From contig NZ_KQ947989.1 of NCBI RefSeq assembly GCF_001513975.1, positions 372,001-436,000 of the forward strand: a DNA stretch of 64,000 nucleotides. Direction: 5' to 3'. The notes below the pieces were generated by a model, which was not told where the DNA came from, made no database searches, and saw only the letters and a program-made list of their open reading frames with translations. Each line of letters begins with the position of its first letter. Position 1 is the first letter of the stretch. Positions 1 through 8,838 of the stretch are shown piece by piece. The position numbers and the translations under genes are program-made. This DNA comes from Streptomyces curacoi (GTDB lineage Bacteria; Actinomycetota; Actinomycetes; Streptomycetales; Streptomycetaceae).

Positions 1-23
1 GCGCGTGCCTAGCGTTATGGCGC

Positions 24-1247
24 ATGGCCTTATCCCTGATCACCTCGACGCTGGGCAGACGCACAGGCGTGGCGGCCCTGTTGGCGGCCCTCGTCGTGCC
101 TGTCGTCCCGGCCGCCGCGCAGCCGCCCGTTGCCCCGCGGCACCCCGTCTGCAAACCGCACGGCGAACTGCGCCAAGCGCTGCGCACACTCACGGATCGC
201 GACCGGATCACCGGTGCCGCGGTCCTCGTCACCGACGCCACCGCGGGCGCGGCCTGCGGGAGTTGGGCCGAGACCGCCGGGACGGCCGACCTGAGCACGG
301 GCCGCCCCATGAACGCCACCGACCGGCTGCGCGCGGGCAGCGTCACCAAGACGTTCACCGCGACCGTCGTGCTCCAGCTCGCCGCCGAGCACCGGATCGC
401 GCTCGACGCTCCCGTCGACCGCTACCTGCCCGGCCTGATCCGGCACAACGGCTACGACGGCCGCCGTATCACCGTACGGCAACTGCTGCGGCACACCAGC
501 GGGCTACCCGACTACCTCGACGCCCCCGAGTGGGAGCGCCCCGAACGCCTGCGGTACCGCCACTTCGAGCCGCGCGAGCTGGTCGCCCGCGCCCTCGACC
601 TGCCGCGCCCGAGCGGTGCGTGGCACTACGCCACCACCAACTACCTCCTCGCGGGCCTGATCATCCGCGAGGTCACCGGTAACTCACCGGAGACGGAGAT
701 TACCCGCCGCGTGATCCGGCCCCTCGGGCTGCGCGACACGTACTGGCCCGGGGACGACACCCGCATCCGCGGACCGCACTCGCGCAGTTACTTCACCGCC
801 GAGGACGGCCGCCGCACCGACGGCACCGCCTGGAACACGACCTTCGGCGGGGTCGGCGGCGCGCTGGTCTCCACACCCGCCGACCTGACCCGGTTCATCA
901 CCGCGCTGCTCGGCGGCCGTCTGCTGCCCGCGGACCAACTGGCCGAGATGCGGCGGACGGTGGCCGCCGACCCCGACCGGCTCTGGCCCGGCGCCCGCTA
1001 CGGGCTCGGCCTGATCGCCTCCCCGCTGCGCTGCGGCGGGGAGTGGTGGGGCCATGCGGGGACCGTGCCGGGAGGTCACCGGGCGCTGACCGCCGTGGGC
1101 CCCGGCGGGCGGAGCGTCGCCGCCGCGCTCAACGAGGTACCGGCCACGCTCCAGGCCGAACAGGACTTCCTCGACATGGTCCAGACCGCCTTCTGCGAAG
1201 ACCGGTCCTCCGAAGGAACAGAACCCGAAGAAGGGAAACATCAGTGA
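24..1247 (+). CDS. Secreted serine hydrolase, beta-lactamase class C / D,D-peptidase family
   Basis: The 407-residue protein starts with a basic then hydrophobic stretch ending around AAAQ (residues 31-33), which looks like a Sec signal peptide, so it should act outside the membrane. The serine beta-lactamase-like fold is supported by SVTK at residues 106-109 (nucleophile Ser106, Lys109), a tyrosine motif at Tyr202 (YATTN, where relatives usually have YSN) and HAG in the C-terminal part. Family members are D-alanyl-D-alanine carboxypeptidases, esterases or beta-lactamase-like enzymes; the substrate cannot be told from sequence. The start is close to the window edge, so an upstream start is possible. 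Its stop overlaps the GTG of the next hydrolase gene, suggesting translational coupling of two exported enzymes. The Thr in place of the usual motif-2 Asn is a mild oddity. Confidence 0.85.
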   Translation: MALSLITSTLGRRTGVAALLAALVVPVVPAAAQPPVAPRHPVCKPHGELRQALRTLTDRDRITGAAVLVTDATAGAACGSWAETAGTADLSTGRPMNATDRLRAGSVTKTFTATVVLQLAAEHRIALDAPVDRYLPGLIRHNGYDGRRITVRQLLRHTSGLPDYLDAPEWERPERLRYRHFEPRELVARALDLPRPSGAWHYATTNYLLAGLIIREVTGNSPETEITRRVIRPLGLRDTYWPGDDTRIRGPHSRSYFTAEDGRRTDGTAWNTTFGGVGGALVSTPADLTRFITALLGGRLLPADQLAEMRRTVAADPDRLWPGARYGLGLIASPLRCGGEWWGHAGTVPGGHRALTAVGPGGRSVAAALNEVPATLQAEQDFLDMVQTAFCEDRSSEGTEPEEGKHQ

Positions 1248-2812
1248 ACCGCTTGGCCCGCTCGCCGAAGAGCGCTTCGGGAACGACGAGAAAGGCCGCC
1301 CTGAGCCTGGCCGCCACCGCTCTCGCCCTCGCCACGCTGCCCACCACGATCCTCCCGGCCCAGGCGGCCTCCGACCCGCTCGCCCGCTACCACCACCAGC
1401 GCCTCGACTGGAAGAGCTGTGTGCTCGGCCCGGACGACGCGACCGGCAAGGAGCTGGAGCAGGCGGGCGCCCAATGCGCCGACGTGACCGTGCCGTTGGA
1501 CTACAGCGACCCCGGCGGCCGTACGATCACCGTCGCGATCTCCCGTATCCGCGCCACCGACACCGCCCACCGCGTCGGCCCGCTGCTGCTCAACGGCGGC
1601 GGCCCCGGCGGGCAGACGCTCGGTGACCCGCCGTGGGTCCGCAAGGCGATGAAGGACGTCGCCGCACGCTACGACGTGGTGGGCGTGGATCCCCGCTTCG
1701 TCGGCCGCAGCACCCCACTGGACTGCCACTGGCCGACCGGCTCCGCGTTCCGGGGCGCGGGCGTCGACCGCGCCGGGTTCGACCGCATGACGGCGTTCTC
1801 CGAGGGCCTCGCCCAGCGCTGCCGGCAGCACGCGGGTGGTGTGCTGCCGCACGTCACCACCCGGAACACCGCACGCGACCTGGACGTCATCCGCGCCGCG
1901 CTCGGTGAGCGGCGGATCTCCTACCTGGGTTACTCGTACGGCAGTTACCTGGGCGAGGTGTACACCACGATGTTCCCCGGCCGCACCGAACGAGTCGTCC
2001 TGGACGGTGTCATCACCCCGGACCGGTACGGTCCACGGCTGCTGCGGGGCGTCGAGAAGGCCAACCGCCAGGCACTGGAAGGGTGGGCCTCGTGGGCCGC
2101 CGCCCGTGACGCGACGTACGGCCTCGGCCGCACCCAACGCGCGGTGCTGGCAGCCGTGGAGCACGTCCGGGCCGCCGCCGCCCGCACCCCGCTGCGGCTC
2201 GGCGATCACCGGGTGGACGAGCACCTCATGCCCCTCGTCGTCTTCAACGGCCTCTCCCAGCACAACGACGCCGCCTACGGGGACTTCGCGCAGGGGATAC
2301 GCGACATGCGGCGCGCTGCGGACGGGCACCCCGTCACCCCCTCCCCGTGGCTCGCCGACGTCCTCAAGTTCGTACTGACCGGCACCGACTCCCCCTACGG
2401 CAGCGTCCAGACCGCGATCCTGTGCGGCGACGCCGCCGCGCCGAGGGATCCGGAGGTCTACTGGCGCGATGTCCAACGAGCAAGCGCGCAGGACGCGTTG
2501 TTCGGCCCCGTGACGAACAACCTCAACCCCTGCGCCTTCTGGGACCGGCCCCGCGAACACCCGACCACCATCAGGGACGACCTCCCCGCCCTGCTCGTCA
2601 ACGCCACAGGAGACCCGCGCACCATTTACGAGGGCGCCACGGCGGTGCGCCGGATGTGGCCCTCCTCCCGCCTGGTCACCCTGCGCGGCGCCGACCAGCA
2701 CGCGGTGTACGGCGTCTACGGCTCCCCGTGCGTCGACGCCACGGTCAACGCCTACCTCGCCACCGGCCGCCTGCCGGCCAGGGACGTCACCTGCGGCGCG
2801 CGCGACCGATGA
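1244..2812 (+). CDS. Secreted alpha/beta hydrolase, tripeptidyl aminopeptidase (TAP) family
   Basis: The GTG at 1244 overlaps the stop of the preceding gene (GTGA) and follows a purine-rich ribosome site (GAAGAAGGGA). The protein has 522 residues with an N-terminal signal peptide ending near PAQAAS. NGGGPGG supplies the oxyanion region, GYSYG contains the nucleophilic serine, and near the C-terminus TGDPRT and GADQHAVY carry the likely acid and histidine. This arrangement, with a C-terminal TAP-like segment, matches the Streptomyces secreted tripeptidyl aminopeptidase / proline iminopeptidase group, which removes short peptides from extracellular protein N-termini. It probably works in the same extracellular compartment as the upstream serine hydrolase. 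Exact peptide specificity is not evident from the sequence. Confidence 0.88.
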   Translation: MNRLARSPKSASGTTRKAALSLAATALALATLPTTILPAQAASDPLARYHHQRLDWKSCVLGPDDATGKELEQAGAQCADVTVPLDYSDPGGRTITVAISRIRATDTAHRVGPLLLNGGGPGGQTLGDPPWVRKAMKDVAARYDVVGVDPRFVGRSTPLDCHWPTGSAFRGAGVDRAGFDRMTAFSEGLAQRCRQHAGGVLPHVTTRNTARDLDVIRAALGERRISYLGYSYGSYLGEVYTTMFPGRTERVVLDGVITPDRYGPRLLRGVEKANRQALEGWASWAAARDATYGLGRTQRAVLAAVEHVRAAAARTPLRLGDHRVDEHLMPLVVFNGLSQHNDAAYGDFAQGIRDMRRAADGHPVTPSPWLADVLKFVLTGTDSPYGSVQTAILCGDAAAPRDPEVYWRDVQRASAQDALFGPVTNNLNPCAFWDRPREHPTTIRDDLPALLVNATGDPRTIYEGATAVRRMWPSSRLVTLRGADQHAVYGVYGSPCVDATVNAYLATGRLPARDVTCGARDR

Positions 2813-2985
2813 GCGTTCGGCACGCGGTGACGCGGCCGGCGGCGAGGTCTCAGCCGGGTGCGCAGTGAAGGTCGGAGACGGGTGCAGCGGTCGGGGCGAG
2901 CTCGGGGTGGTGCTCGTAGGCGATCCGGGCTCGGGCGAGGGCCGCCGACTGTCGCCATTCTCAGCACCGGCAATCCCCCATCTGC

Positions 2986-3022
2986 CTGCTGCTCATGCCG
3001 GTTCGACCGGCACGAGCAGCAG
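2986..3022. terminator. Hairpin between converging genes, probable bidirectional terminator
   Basis: A 17-bp inverted repeat with one mismatch: arm 2986-3002 begins CTGCTGCTC and ends GCCGGT, loop TCG, and arm 3006-3022 is its complement except for one A/C pair. It lies between the convergent TAP hydrolase and RidA genes. There is no T-tract, as is usual in Streptomyces. The rest of the 2813-3037 interval shows nothing else. Confidence 0.6.
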
Positions 3023-3037
3023 CGGCGGCAGGCCGCC

Positions 3038-3439
3038 TCACGCGACGGCGGTCCCCTCCAGCTCGACCATCTGGCCGGGGATCGCCAACCGTGTCACCCC
3101 GAGCATCGTGGTGGTCGGTGCCACCCCGGCGGCGCCCAGCCGCGACGCCAGCACGCCGTAGTGCGGGAACAGCAGATCGACGTCGGTGGTGTAGACGTTG
3201 AGCCGGACGAGGTTGGCGAGGGACATTCCGGCCTCGCCGAGCACGGCCTCCAGGTTGTCGAGGCTCAGCGCCAACTGTGCGGCCATGTCACCGTCATGCT
3301 GGGGCTTGCCGTCGCCGCTCATCGCGGTCTGTCCGGAGCAGTACAGGGTCCGGGTGTGCCCGGAGACGACCTCACCCTGGTTGAATCCCATCTCCACCGA
3401 CCATGTCACCGGGTTGACCGCCGTTCGTTCCACTGCCAC
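3038..3439 (-). CDS. RidA/YjgF-family protein
   Basis: The GTG at 3439 is preceded by GGAG with a 5-nt spacer, giving 133 residues, the normal size for this family; a longer in-frame version reaching to 3532 would add a low-complexity tail. Family features include a central GQTAMSGDG segment, the long helix around NLEAVLGEAGMSLANLVRLN and the C-terminal VELEGTAVA strand. RidA-type proteins form trimers and hydrolyse reactive enamine/imine intermediates or act on related small molecules. The usual C-terminal arginine-containing stretch is not clearly present, so this may be a divergent subgroup. It is divergently arranged with a WYL regulator, which may control it across the 133-bp intergenic region. 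Confidence 0.82.
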   Translation of the reverse strand: MAVERTAVNPVTWSVEMGFNQGEVVSGHTRTLYCSGQTAMSGDGKPQHDGDMAAQLALSLDNLEAVLGEAGMSLANLVRLNVYTTDVDLLFPHYGVLASRLGAAGVAPTTTMLGVTRLAIPGQMVELEGTAVA

Positions 3440-3572
3440 ATCAGCTCCGTTCGATTCATCGGGAGTACGTACGTCCATCGGCGCGGTAGCCGCCGTCGTC
3501 GACGTCGGTGCTGACGAGGAGCCTTCCAACAAATCACGACACCCTTGGTCATGTATTCGATAAGGTCCCCGT

Positions 3573-4544
3573 ATGCGCGCAGATCGGCTGGTCTCGCTGG
3601 TGCTGCTGCTGCGTCAGCGCGGTCGGCTGACTGCGGAGACACTGGCCCGCGAGCTGGAGGTGTCCACCCGTACCGTGCTGCGCGACATCGAGGCGCTGTC
3701 CGCAGCCGGCGTCCCGGTCTACGCCGAACGCGGCCGACATGGCGGGTTCGCGTTGTTGCCCGGTTTCCGGACCGAGCTCACCGGACTGAACCACGACGAG
3801 GCGCTTGCCTTGCTGACCGCCGGATCGGGGCGCGGCGAGCAGGCGTTCGGCCTCGGCTCGGCGCTCGCTTCGGCCATGCGCAAGGTGGTCGACGCGCTCC
3901 CCGAAAGCCATCGGGCCACCGCGAGCGACGCGGCCCAGCGATTTCTCGTCGAGCCGGAGACCGACCTGCTCTCACGCCGGCTGGTCACTGAGGAGGTGCC
4001 CGGCACGACAATGATCGAGATCCGGCGCGCGGTGCTCGCCGGACACAAACTGCGCATCCACTACACGGCCACGGACCAGGCGCCACAGTGGCGCACGGTG
4101 GACCCGATCGGCCTGGTCACCGTACGCGAACGGGGCTATTTGCTGGCCACGAGATCCGGCGCGGACCGCACCTACCGGCTGTCGCGGGTGTCGGCCGCCG
4201 AGGAACTCCCCGAACCGGCACAGCGACCGAACCGGGTCGACCTGGACCGAGTCTGGCGGGAACGCTGCACTCAGTTTCTCTCCAGCGGCCATATCGCCGT
4301 GCTGATACGGGTGGCCCCGGCGCGACGGGAGGACCTGCTGAGCACCGCGGTAGCCGTCCGCGCCTCAGAACCCGACGCGGACGGCTGGCTGCGGCTGGAG
4401 GTGACGTTCCAAGATCTCCGACACGCCGAGTGGGCGCTGTGGCAGCTCGGCACGGACGCGGAAGCCTTGGCCCCGGGGTCGTTGCGCACCTCCCTGCGCA
4501 ACCGCGCCGCCGCGATGGCCACCCGCTATGGGGACTCATCCTGA
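3573..4544 (+). CDS. HTH/WYL-domain transcriptional regulator (YafY/DeoR-like)
   Basis: The 323-residue protein has an N-terminal winged helix (residues about 4-60: RLTAETLARELEVSTRTVL, then a GRHGGFAL wing), a middle linker, and a WYL-type domain at about 140-215 with the sequence VRERGYLLATRSGADRTYRL in the usual WYL position. The C-terminal part is the WCX-type extension. Such proteins are one-component regulators whose WYL domain binds a small ligand or nucleotide. Divergent placement next to the RidA gene suggests it regulates that gene and itself. The ATG at 3573 lies close to an AT-rich stretch (GTATTCGATAAGG) that may contain its promoter. Confidence 0.88.
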   Translation: MRADRLVSLVLLLRQRGRLTAETLARELEVSTRTVLRDIEALSAAGVPVYAERGRHGGFALLPGFRTELTGLNHDEALALLTAGSGRGEQAFGLGSALASAMRKVVDALPESHRATASDAAQRFLVEPETDLLSRRLVTEEVPGTTMIEIRRAVLAGHKLRIHYTATDQAPQWRTVDPIGLVTVRERGYLLATRSGADRTYRLSRVSAAEELPEPAQRPNRVDLDRVWRERCTQFLSSGHIAVLIRVAPARREDLLSTAVAVRASEPDADGWLRLEVTFQDLRHAEWALWQLGTDAEALAPGSLRTSLRNRAAAMATRYGDSS

Positions 4545-4685
4545 GAGATGCTCAGGGCGCGCATCGGGACTGGGTCTCGGAGGGGCGATGACCTTGGGTC
4601 GTCTCGCGAGGAAATCCGATGGCCGAGCAATGGGCGGCGCCACCCACGCCTTGGGTCCCTTTTCCGCGAGAAAGGGAGATTACAA

Positions 4686-4718
4686 ATGCGCCTTGTGTGT
4701 CGATTTAACCGAATCTAA
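4686..4718 (+). other. Possible 10-codon leader ORF upstream of the nuclease gene
   Basis: ATG at 4686 encodes MRLVCRFNRI followed by TAA. It is preceded by AAGGGAG with a 9-nt spacer, a good ribosome site, in an unusually AT-rich 70-bp stretch. It ends 38 bp before the nuclease start. It could be a regulatory leader peptide or chance. The rest of 4545-4756 shows no gene. Confidence 0.25.
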
Positions 4719-4756
4719 GGTTAGTAATGCTTATGCGCTTCACTTAGGACACTCCC

Positions 4757-5716
4757 ATGCCGCAGGACCCACAGGCGCCTCAGTGGGGTGAGGCCGCCTC
4801 CTCTGCACCAAAGAAAATGCATCGCCTCACCAAAATCCTCTTGGGGATCAGCGCGGCACTCATTCTCATCATCATTGTCGCAGCGATCGGATCCTCCGGC
4901 GGAGGCGGTGGAGACGCGAAGCCGCCTCCGGTCAGCGGGGCCCCCGAGGAGACCTCTCCGCCGAACGAACCGGCACCGCAGGGGGGAGTGACGGACACGG
5001 AAGAAGCCGAGACAGAACCCCCGGTCGAGATTCCCCCAACCACGGACAGCCCGACCGTCTCGGGCAATACGGAAGAAGCCGAGACAAAGCCTCCGGTCGA
5101 CATTCCTCCAGCCACGGACAGCCCGACCGTCTCGGGCAATGTCGTCGATCGCATCATCGACGGTGACACCATCGAAGTCCGCGGCGACGGCGGAATCCTC
5201 CCAAAGGGCCAGACCTCCACAGTCCGCCTCCTGGAAATCGACGCTCCGGAGGTGGGGACGTGCTACAGCGATGAAGCAACAGCCCGTATCGCGGAACTAC
5301 TGCCCGTGGGCTCCAGCGTGCGCATCGAACGCGACGAGGACCTGAAGGACCCGTACGACCGTTACCTGCTGTACGTCTGGAACGACCAAGAGGAGTTCGT
5401 GAACCACTCCCTGGTGAGCACCGGGCACGCCGAGGCCGTTCTCTACCAGCCCAACGACAAATACTGGCCGTCGATCTCCCAGGCCGGCAACGACGCCCAG
5501 GACATCGGGGCAGGACTTTGGACCGCCTGCGCCGAGGAGACACAGGCTCCGGCACCCCCTGCCATCCCGGAGCCGACCCCTCCGCAGGACTCCTATCTCC
5601 CACCGCCCCCACCCGATCTGGACTGCTCCGACCTTGACGGACCTGTCCCGGTCGGCCCCGACGACCCTCACCGTCTCGACCGCGACGGTGACGGGATCGG
5701 CTGTGAGAGCAACTAG
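4757..5716 (+). CDS. Membrane-anchored thermonuclease (SNase-like) with C-terminal Excalibur motif
   Basis: The 319-residue protein has a short cytosolic N-terminus, one membrane segment at about residues 26-46 (ILLGISAALILIIIVAAIG) and a Pro/Glu/Thr-rich stalk to about residue 128. A staphylococcal-nuclease domain follows (about 129-255) with VVDRIIDGDTIEV, VRLLEIDAPE and the DRYLLYVW segment. A proline-rich linker then leads to a C-terminal calcium-binding Excalibur-type motif ending DRDGDGIGCESN. It should be tethered outside the membrane and cut nucleic acids. The stalk contains a 24-residue tandem duplication annotated separately. The next gene starts 20 bp downstream, so they may be co-transcribed, though no functional link is evident. 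Confidence 0.85.
   Translation: MPQDPQAPQWGEAASSAPKKMHRLTKILLGISAALILIIIVAAIGSSGGGGGDAKPPPVSGAPEETSPPNEPAPQGGVTDTEEAETEPPVEIPPTTDSPTVSGNTEEAETKPPVDIPPATDSPTVSGNVVDRIIDGDTIEVRGDGGILPKGQTSTVRLLEIDAPEVGTCYSDEATARIAELLPVGSSVRIERDEDLKDPYDRYLLYVWNDQEEFVNHSLVSTGHAEAVLYQPNDKYWPSISQAGNDAQDIGAGLWTACAEETQAPAPPAIPEPTPPQDSYLPPPPPDLDCSDLDGPVPVGPDDPHRLDRDGDGIGCESN
4997..5140 (+). repeat. 72-bp tandem duplication in the nuclease stalk
   Basis: Two adjacent 72-bp units, 4997-5068 and 5069-5140, differ at about six positions by eye and encode 24-residue units (residues 81-104 and 105-128) beginning TEEAET and ending DSPTVSGN. The copies stay in frame and lengthen the acidic, proline-rich stalk between the membrane anchor and the nuclease domain. 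The high identity suggests a recent duplication. Confidence 0.85.
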
Positions 5717-5736
5717 ACCCCCCGGAAGGCTGAACC

Positions 5737-6819
5737 ATGAGCCTTTCCATCAAGATCGCGCCTGGACTCCGGGTGAGCGCTTCCTCCCGCGGAATCCGCA
5801 CCAGCATCGGGCCGCGGGCCGCCCGGCTGCACGTCGGCGCAGGCAAGGCAGGCTTCTCCACCAGCGCCGGCCCCCTCACCTATGGGACCGGCCTCGGGGG
5901 CCGTTCACGTAGCCACGCACCCCGCACATCACTGACCGCGCTGGAGCGCCAGGCGCGGGCGGCGGAGAAGGCCGCCGAATACGAAGCGGTCGGGCGGGTG
6001 GAGCGGGCACTTCTCTCCGCGCACCTGGAGGAATTCACGCCCGCTGCTGCCCCGGTACTGCCGGCACCAACGCCAGTCGATCCGAAGGCCCTGCGCGATC
6101 TGCTGCGCAGGCAGGCGGGCGAGCACATTCCGCGGTGGAAGATGCGGCACCGGTCCACTGCGCGCAAGCAGGCCGACGATCGGTTCCCCGCAGCACTCCG
6201 GGAGGAGACGACACACCGAGCCGACGAACACGCCTCGGCCCAAGCCGCCGCCGAGGCGGAATGGGCCCGCCTGACCAGCGGGGACCCGGCCACCGTCATC
6301 GCGGCCCTGGAAGCCGCCTTCGAGGACAACATCTCCCCAGCGGCACCCATCAACAGCACCGGCACGGCGGCGACGGTGGTCGTCAGCTTCCCCCCACCGA
6401 CCGTCGTGCCGGAGCGCAAACAGGCGATCACCCCATCCGGCAGGCCGACCCTGCACAAGCGCACGAAAGCCGAGCGGAACAGCTTCTATGTCCGCGCGCT
6501 GGCCTCCACCGTCCTGGCAACCGTCAAGGAGACCCTCGCAGCGGCGCCCAGCGTCAAGGAAGTGACCATCCTGGTCGTCCGCCAGGACCCCGATACCCAC
6601 AGACCGGAGGACTACCTCGCCGCGATCTACGCCGGCCGGTTCCCACGAGAACGGCTGGCCACCCTCGACTGGAACCAGGTGGATCCCGTCGCCGAACTCC
6701 TCCTCGCACCCGGTGCGATGCTGCACCGACGAGGACAAGCCGGCGACGTGCTTCCGCTTGATCTCGCCGCTGAACCGGAGCTCGCCGCAGTCGTCGCACA
6801 ACTACGCGCCGACTTGTAG
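5737..6819 (+). CDS. DUF4236 domain protein
   Basis: ATG at 5737 follows GGAAGG at good spacing. The first ~55 residues (MSLSIKIAPGLRVSASSRG, then GPRAARLHVGAG and GPLTYGTGLGG) match the DUF4236 module, a short glycine-rich beta region of unknown function found at N-termini of many bacterial proteins. The middle (about 65-160) is alanine- and charge-rich, probably helical. The C-terminal ~150 residues include LASTVLATVKETLAAAPSVK and a segment describing a small alpha/beta domain (VTILVVRQDPDTH). No catalytic motif is apparent and no membrane segment is seen. Function is unknown. Confidence 0.75.
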   Translation: MSLSIKIAPGLRVSASSRGIRTSIGPRAARLHVGAGKAGFSTSAGPLTYGTGLGGRSRSHAPRTSLTALERQARAAEKAAEYEAVGRVERALLSAHLEEFTPAAAPVLPAPTPVDPKALRDLLRRQAGEHIPRWKMRHRSTARKQADDRFPAALREETTHRADEHASAQAAAEAEWARLTSGDPATVIAALEAAFEDNISPAAPINSTGTAATVVVSFPPPTVVPERKQAITPSGRPTLHKRTKAERNSFYVRALASTVLATVKETLAAAPSVKEVTILVVRQDPDTHRPEDYLAAIYAGRFPRERLATLDWNQVDPVAELLLAPGAMLHRRGQAGDVLPLDLAAEPELAAVVAQLRADL

Positions 6820-6973
6820 AAAGGAGTACCAAGCCCTCCGCCCAGCGCATCGTGACCGATCGCGAAGAGGCCCGTTATCTGCGCAGACAACGGTTCGGCC
6901 GGCGCACCCAGTGCAGGGTCGACCGCGACGGGCTGTTCCGGAGGCCGACGGTGCAGTGAGAGGATCGCGAGAC

Positions 6974-7948
6974 GTGACGGCAAGAACGAGTGACATCGAG
7001 AAGGCGGCCGGGGTGCTGCGCGCCGGGGGTCTGGTGGCCTTCCCTACCGAAACGGTCTACGGTCTGGGCGCCAACGCCCAGGACTCCGCCGCGGTCGCGC
7101 GCGTCTTCCAGGTCAAGGGGCGCCCGCCCTCCCATCCGCTGATCGTCCACATCGGCGGCGTGGAGCACCTGGGCGACTGGGTGGAGGACGTGCCCGCGAC
7201 AGCGCGTCTGTTGGGCGAACGCTTCTGGCCGGGACCCCTGACTCTGGTCCTGCGGCGCGGTCGCCGGGTGCCCTTGGAGGCGACGGGTGGGCTGGAGACG
7301 GTGGCCGTGCGCGTGCCCGACCACCCCGTGGCACTCGCACTGCTGTCGGCCTTCGGCGGCGGTGTCGCGGCCCCGTCCGCCAACCGCTTCGGCTCGGTCA
7401 GCCCCACGACGGCCGACCACGTCCGTGCGGAGCTCGGTGATGCCGTCGACTACGTGCTGGACGGCGGCCCCTGCGAGGTCGGCGTCGAGTCGACCATCGT
7501 CGACGCCACGGGCGACGTCCCGAGCGTGCTTCGGCCGGGCGGGGTGACGCGCGAGGACCTCGAAGCGGTGCTGGGGTGCCCGCTCACGGTCCCTTCGACG
7601 AGCCGCGTTCGGGTGCCGGGCCAGCACCCGTCGCACTACGCACCGCGGGCGCGGGTCGTCCTCGTCGAGCCGGAGAAGGTCGTCGCCGAAGCGGAGCTCG
7701 CGCAGGAGCTGGGGCACCGGGTGGGCGTCTTTCTTCCCCCCTCCCTCGCCGGAGCTCCGGTGAAGGCGCACGCCGTGGTGGCGGTCCCCGCTTCGATGGC
7801 CGCCTACGCGCGCGGGCTGTACGGGTTCCTGCGCGAACTCGACCAGCAGGGCTGCGACCTCATCGTCGCCTCCTTGCCAGTGGAGGAAGGGCTGGGACTG
7901 GCGATCGCCAACCGGCTCCGCCGCGCCGCGGGGCCCCGGCCCTCTTAG
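6974..7948 (+). CDS. L-threonylcarbamoyladenylate synthase, Sua5/YrdC type
   Basis: The GTG at 6974, preceded by GAGAGGATCGC, gives 324 residues, the usual length of the two-domain Sua5 form. The YrdC domain (about 1-195) shows FPTETVYGLG, the KGRPPSHPL loop that binds substrate, and SANRFGSVSPT. The C-terminal Sua5 domain begins near GQHPSHYAPRARV. The enzyme makes threonylcarbamoyl-AMP from threonine, bicarbonate and ATP for the t6A37 modification of ANN-decoding tRNAs, in the cytosol. It lies outside any recognisable tRNA-modification operon, so it may be a second copy. It converges with the phosphotransferase remnant, only 22 bp away. Confidence 0.88.
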   Translation: MTARTSDIEKAAGVLRAGGLVAFPTETVYGLGANAQDSAAVARVFQVKGRPPSHPLIVHIGGVEHLGDWVEDVPATARLLGERFWPGPLTLVLRRGRRVPLEATGGLETVAVRVPDHPVALALLSAFGGGVAAPSANRFGSVSPTTADHVRAELGDAVDYVLDGGPCEVGVESTIVDATGDVPSVLRPGGVTREDLEAVLGCPLTVPSTSRVRVPGQHPSHYAPRARVVLVEPEKVVAEAELAQELGHRVGVFLPPSLAGAPVKAHAVVAVPASMAAYARGLYGFLRELDQQGCDLIVASLPVEEGLGLAIANRLRRAAGPRPS

Positions 7949-7970
7949 CTCTCCCCTGCTGAGCACGACT

Positions 7971-8751
7971 TCAGCTGTTCATGCCGCCCGCGAAGGGCAT
8001 CGTCCGCCAGTGGTCGACGGCGGGCTGGAGGTACTCCATCAGCTCGGGCAGCTGCGGGACCAGCGTGAGAGTGGCGACGACCCGCAGCATGCCCAGGGCG
8101 TTGACGAAGCCCAGGACCTCCTCGTCGAGGGGCCTCGTGCCGTTGCGCCGCGCGCCGCGGTTGTAGGCGGATTCGTGCTCCGGTCCGAGAGCGGATCTGC
8201 CACTCGCGGCGGGCTCGGTCCAGCTCGGCCGCACCGATCAGGGCGGGGTGTCGGTCGAGCCGGGCGAGGCTTTCCGCGATGAACCGCGGATCGGCCGCGG
8301 ACAGGAACTCCAGGCGGCCCGGGTAGGGGCGCATTGCCGCGTGCAGGTCGGCGACGCTCTCGGCGTTCGCCACGTAGTCGGGTTCCTTGTCCCGGTCCTC
8401 CGGGACGAAGGGCCAGAACGTCAGCGAGAAACCGTCGCGCTGCAGGGGTTCCCGCGGCACGAGCGGGCTGGGCGCGATCACGGGGATTCCCTGCTCGGCG
8501 AGCCAACGTGTCACATCCCGCTCATCCTGCTGGCGGCGCGCGAGGGCGGCCAGGTCGCCCGGGTGTGGCAGGACAGTGGGTATGCGGGCCACGACCGGCG
8601 AGGGCGCCAGGTGGACGACGACGGAGAAGACGTCGTGGAGCACCCTGGGATCGGTGACGGTCAGGCCGAGCTCTCGCCCTGCCGCGACGGCCGCGTCGAC
8701 GGCGGCGGAGGTACGGCCGGCGATCTGTTGTGGTGTCAGGAAGGTGGTCAT
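7971..8751 (-). pseudogene. Phosphotransferase-family gene with internal deletion and frameshift
   Basis: The reading frame from the ATG at 8751 gives about 190 residues typical of aminoglycoside/hydroxyurea phosphotransferase-like kinases (VVARIPTVLPHPGDLAAL, then WLAEQGIPVIAPSPLVP). Near 8190 the coding sense moves to another frame, which supplies a recognisable family C-terminus (RPLDEEVLGFVNALGMLRVV, ending MPFAGGMNS) with its stop at 7971. The segment that should lie at the junction, containing the HGD catalytic loop and the metal-binding D of the DWE/DFE motif, is absent. The total length of 781 bp is not a multiple of three. The gene should not encode an active kinase. The junction position is by eye and could be off by a few codons. 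Confidence 0.75.
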
Positions 8752-8838
8752 GGGCTCCGTCGTCTCAGCGGGTTCTCCGGCTGTTGGGCAGGTCGGGGTG
8801 GGGGCGAGGGCCGTTCGCGGCGGAGGAGGACCCGAGGG

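Noticed and set aside
6852..6959. A 35-codon GTG-started frame between the DUF4236 and Sua5 genes
   Set aside because: No convincing ribosome site, no recognisable motif and very Arg-rich composition; could be chance in GC-rich DNA.
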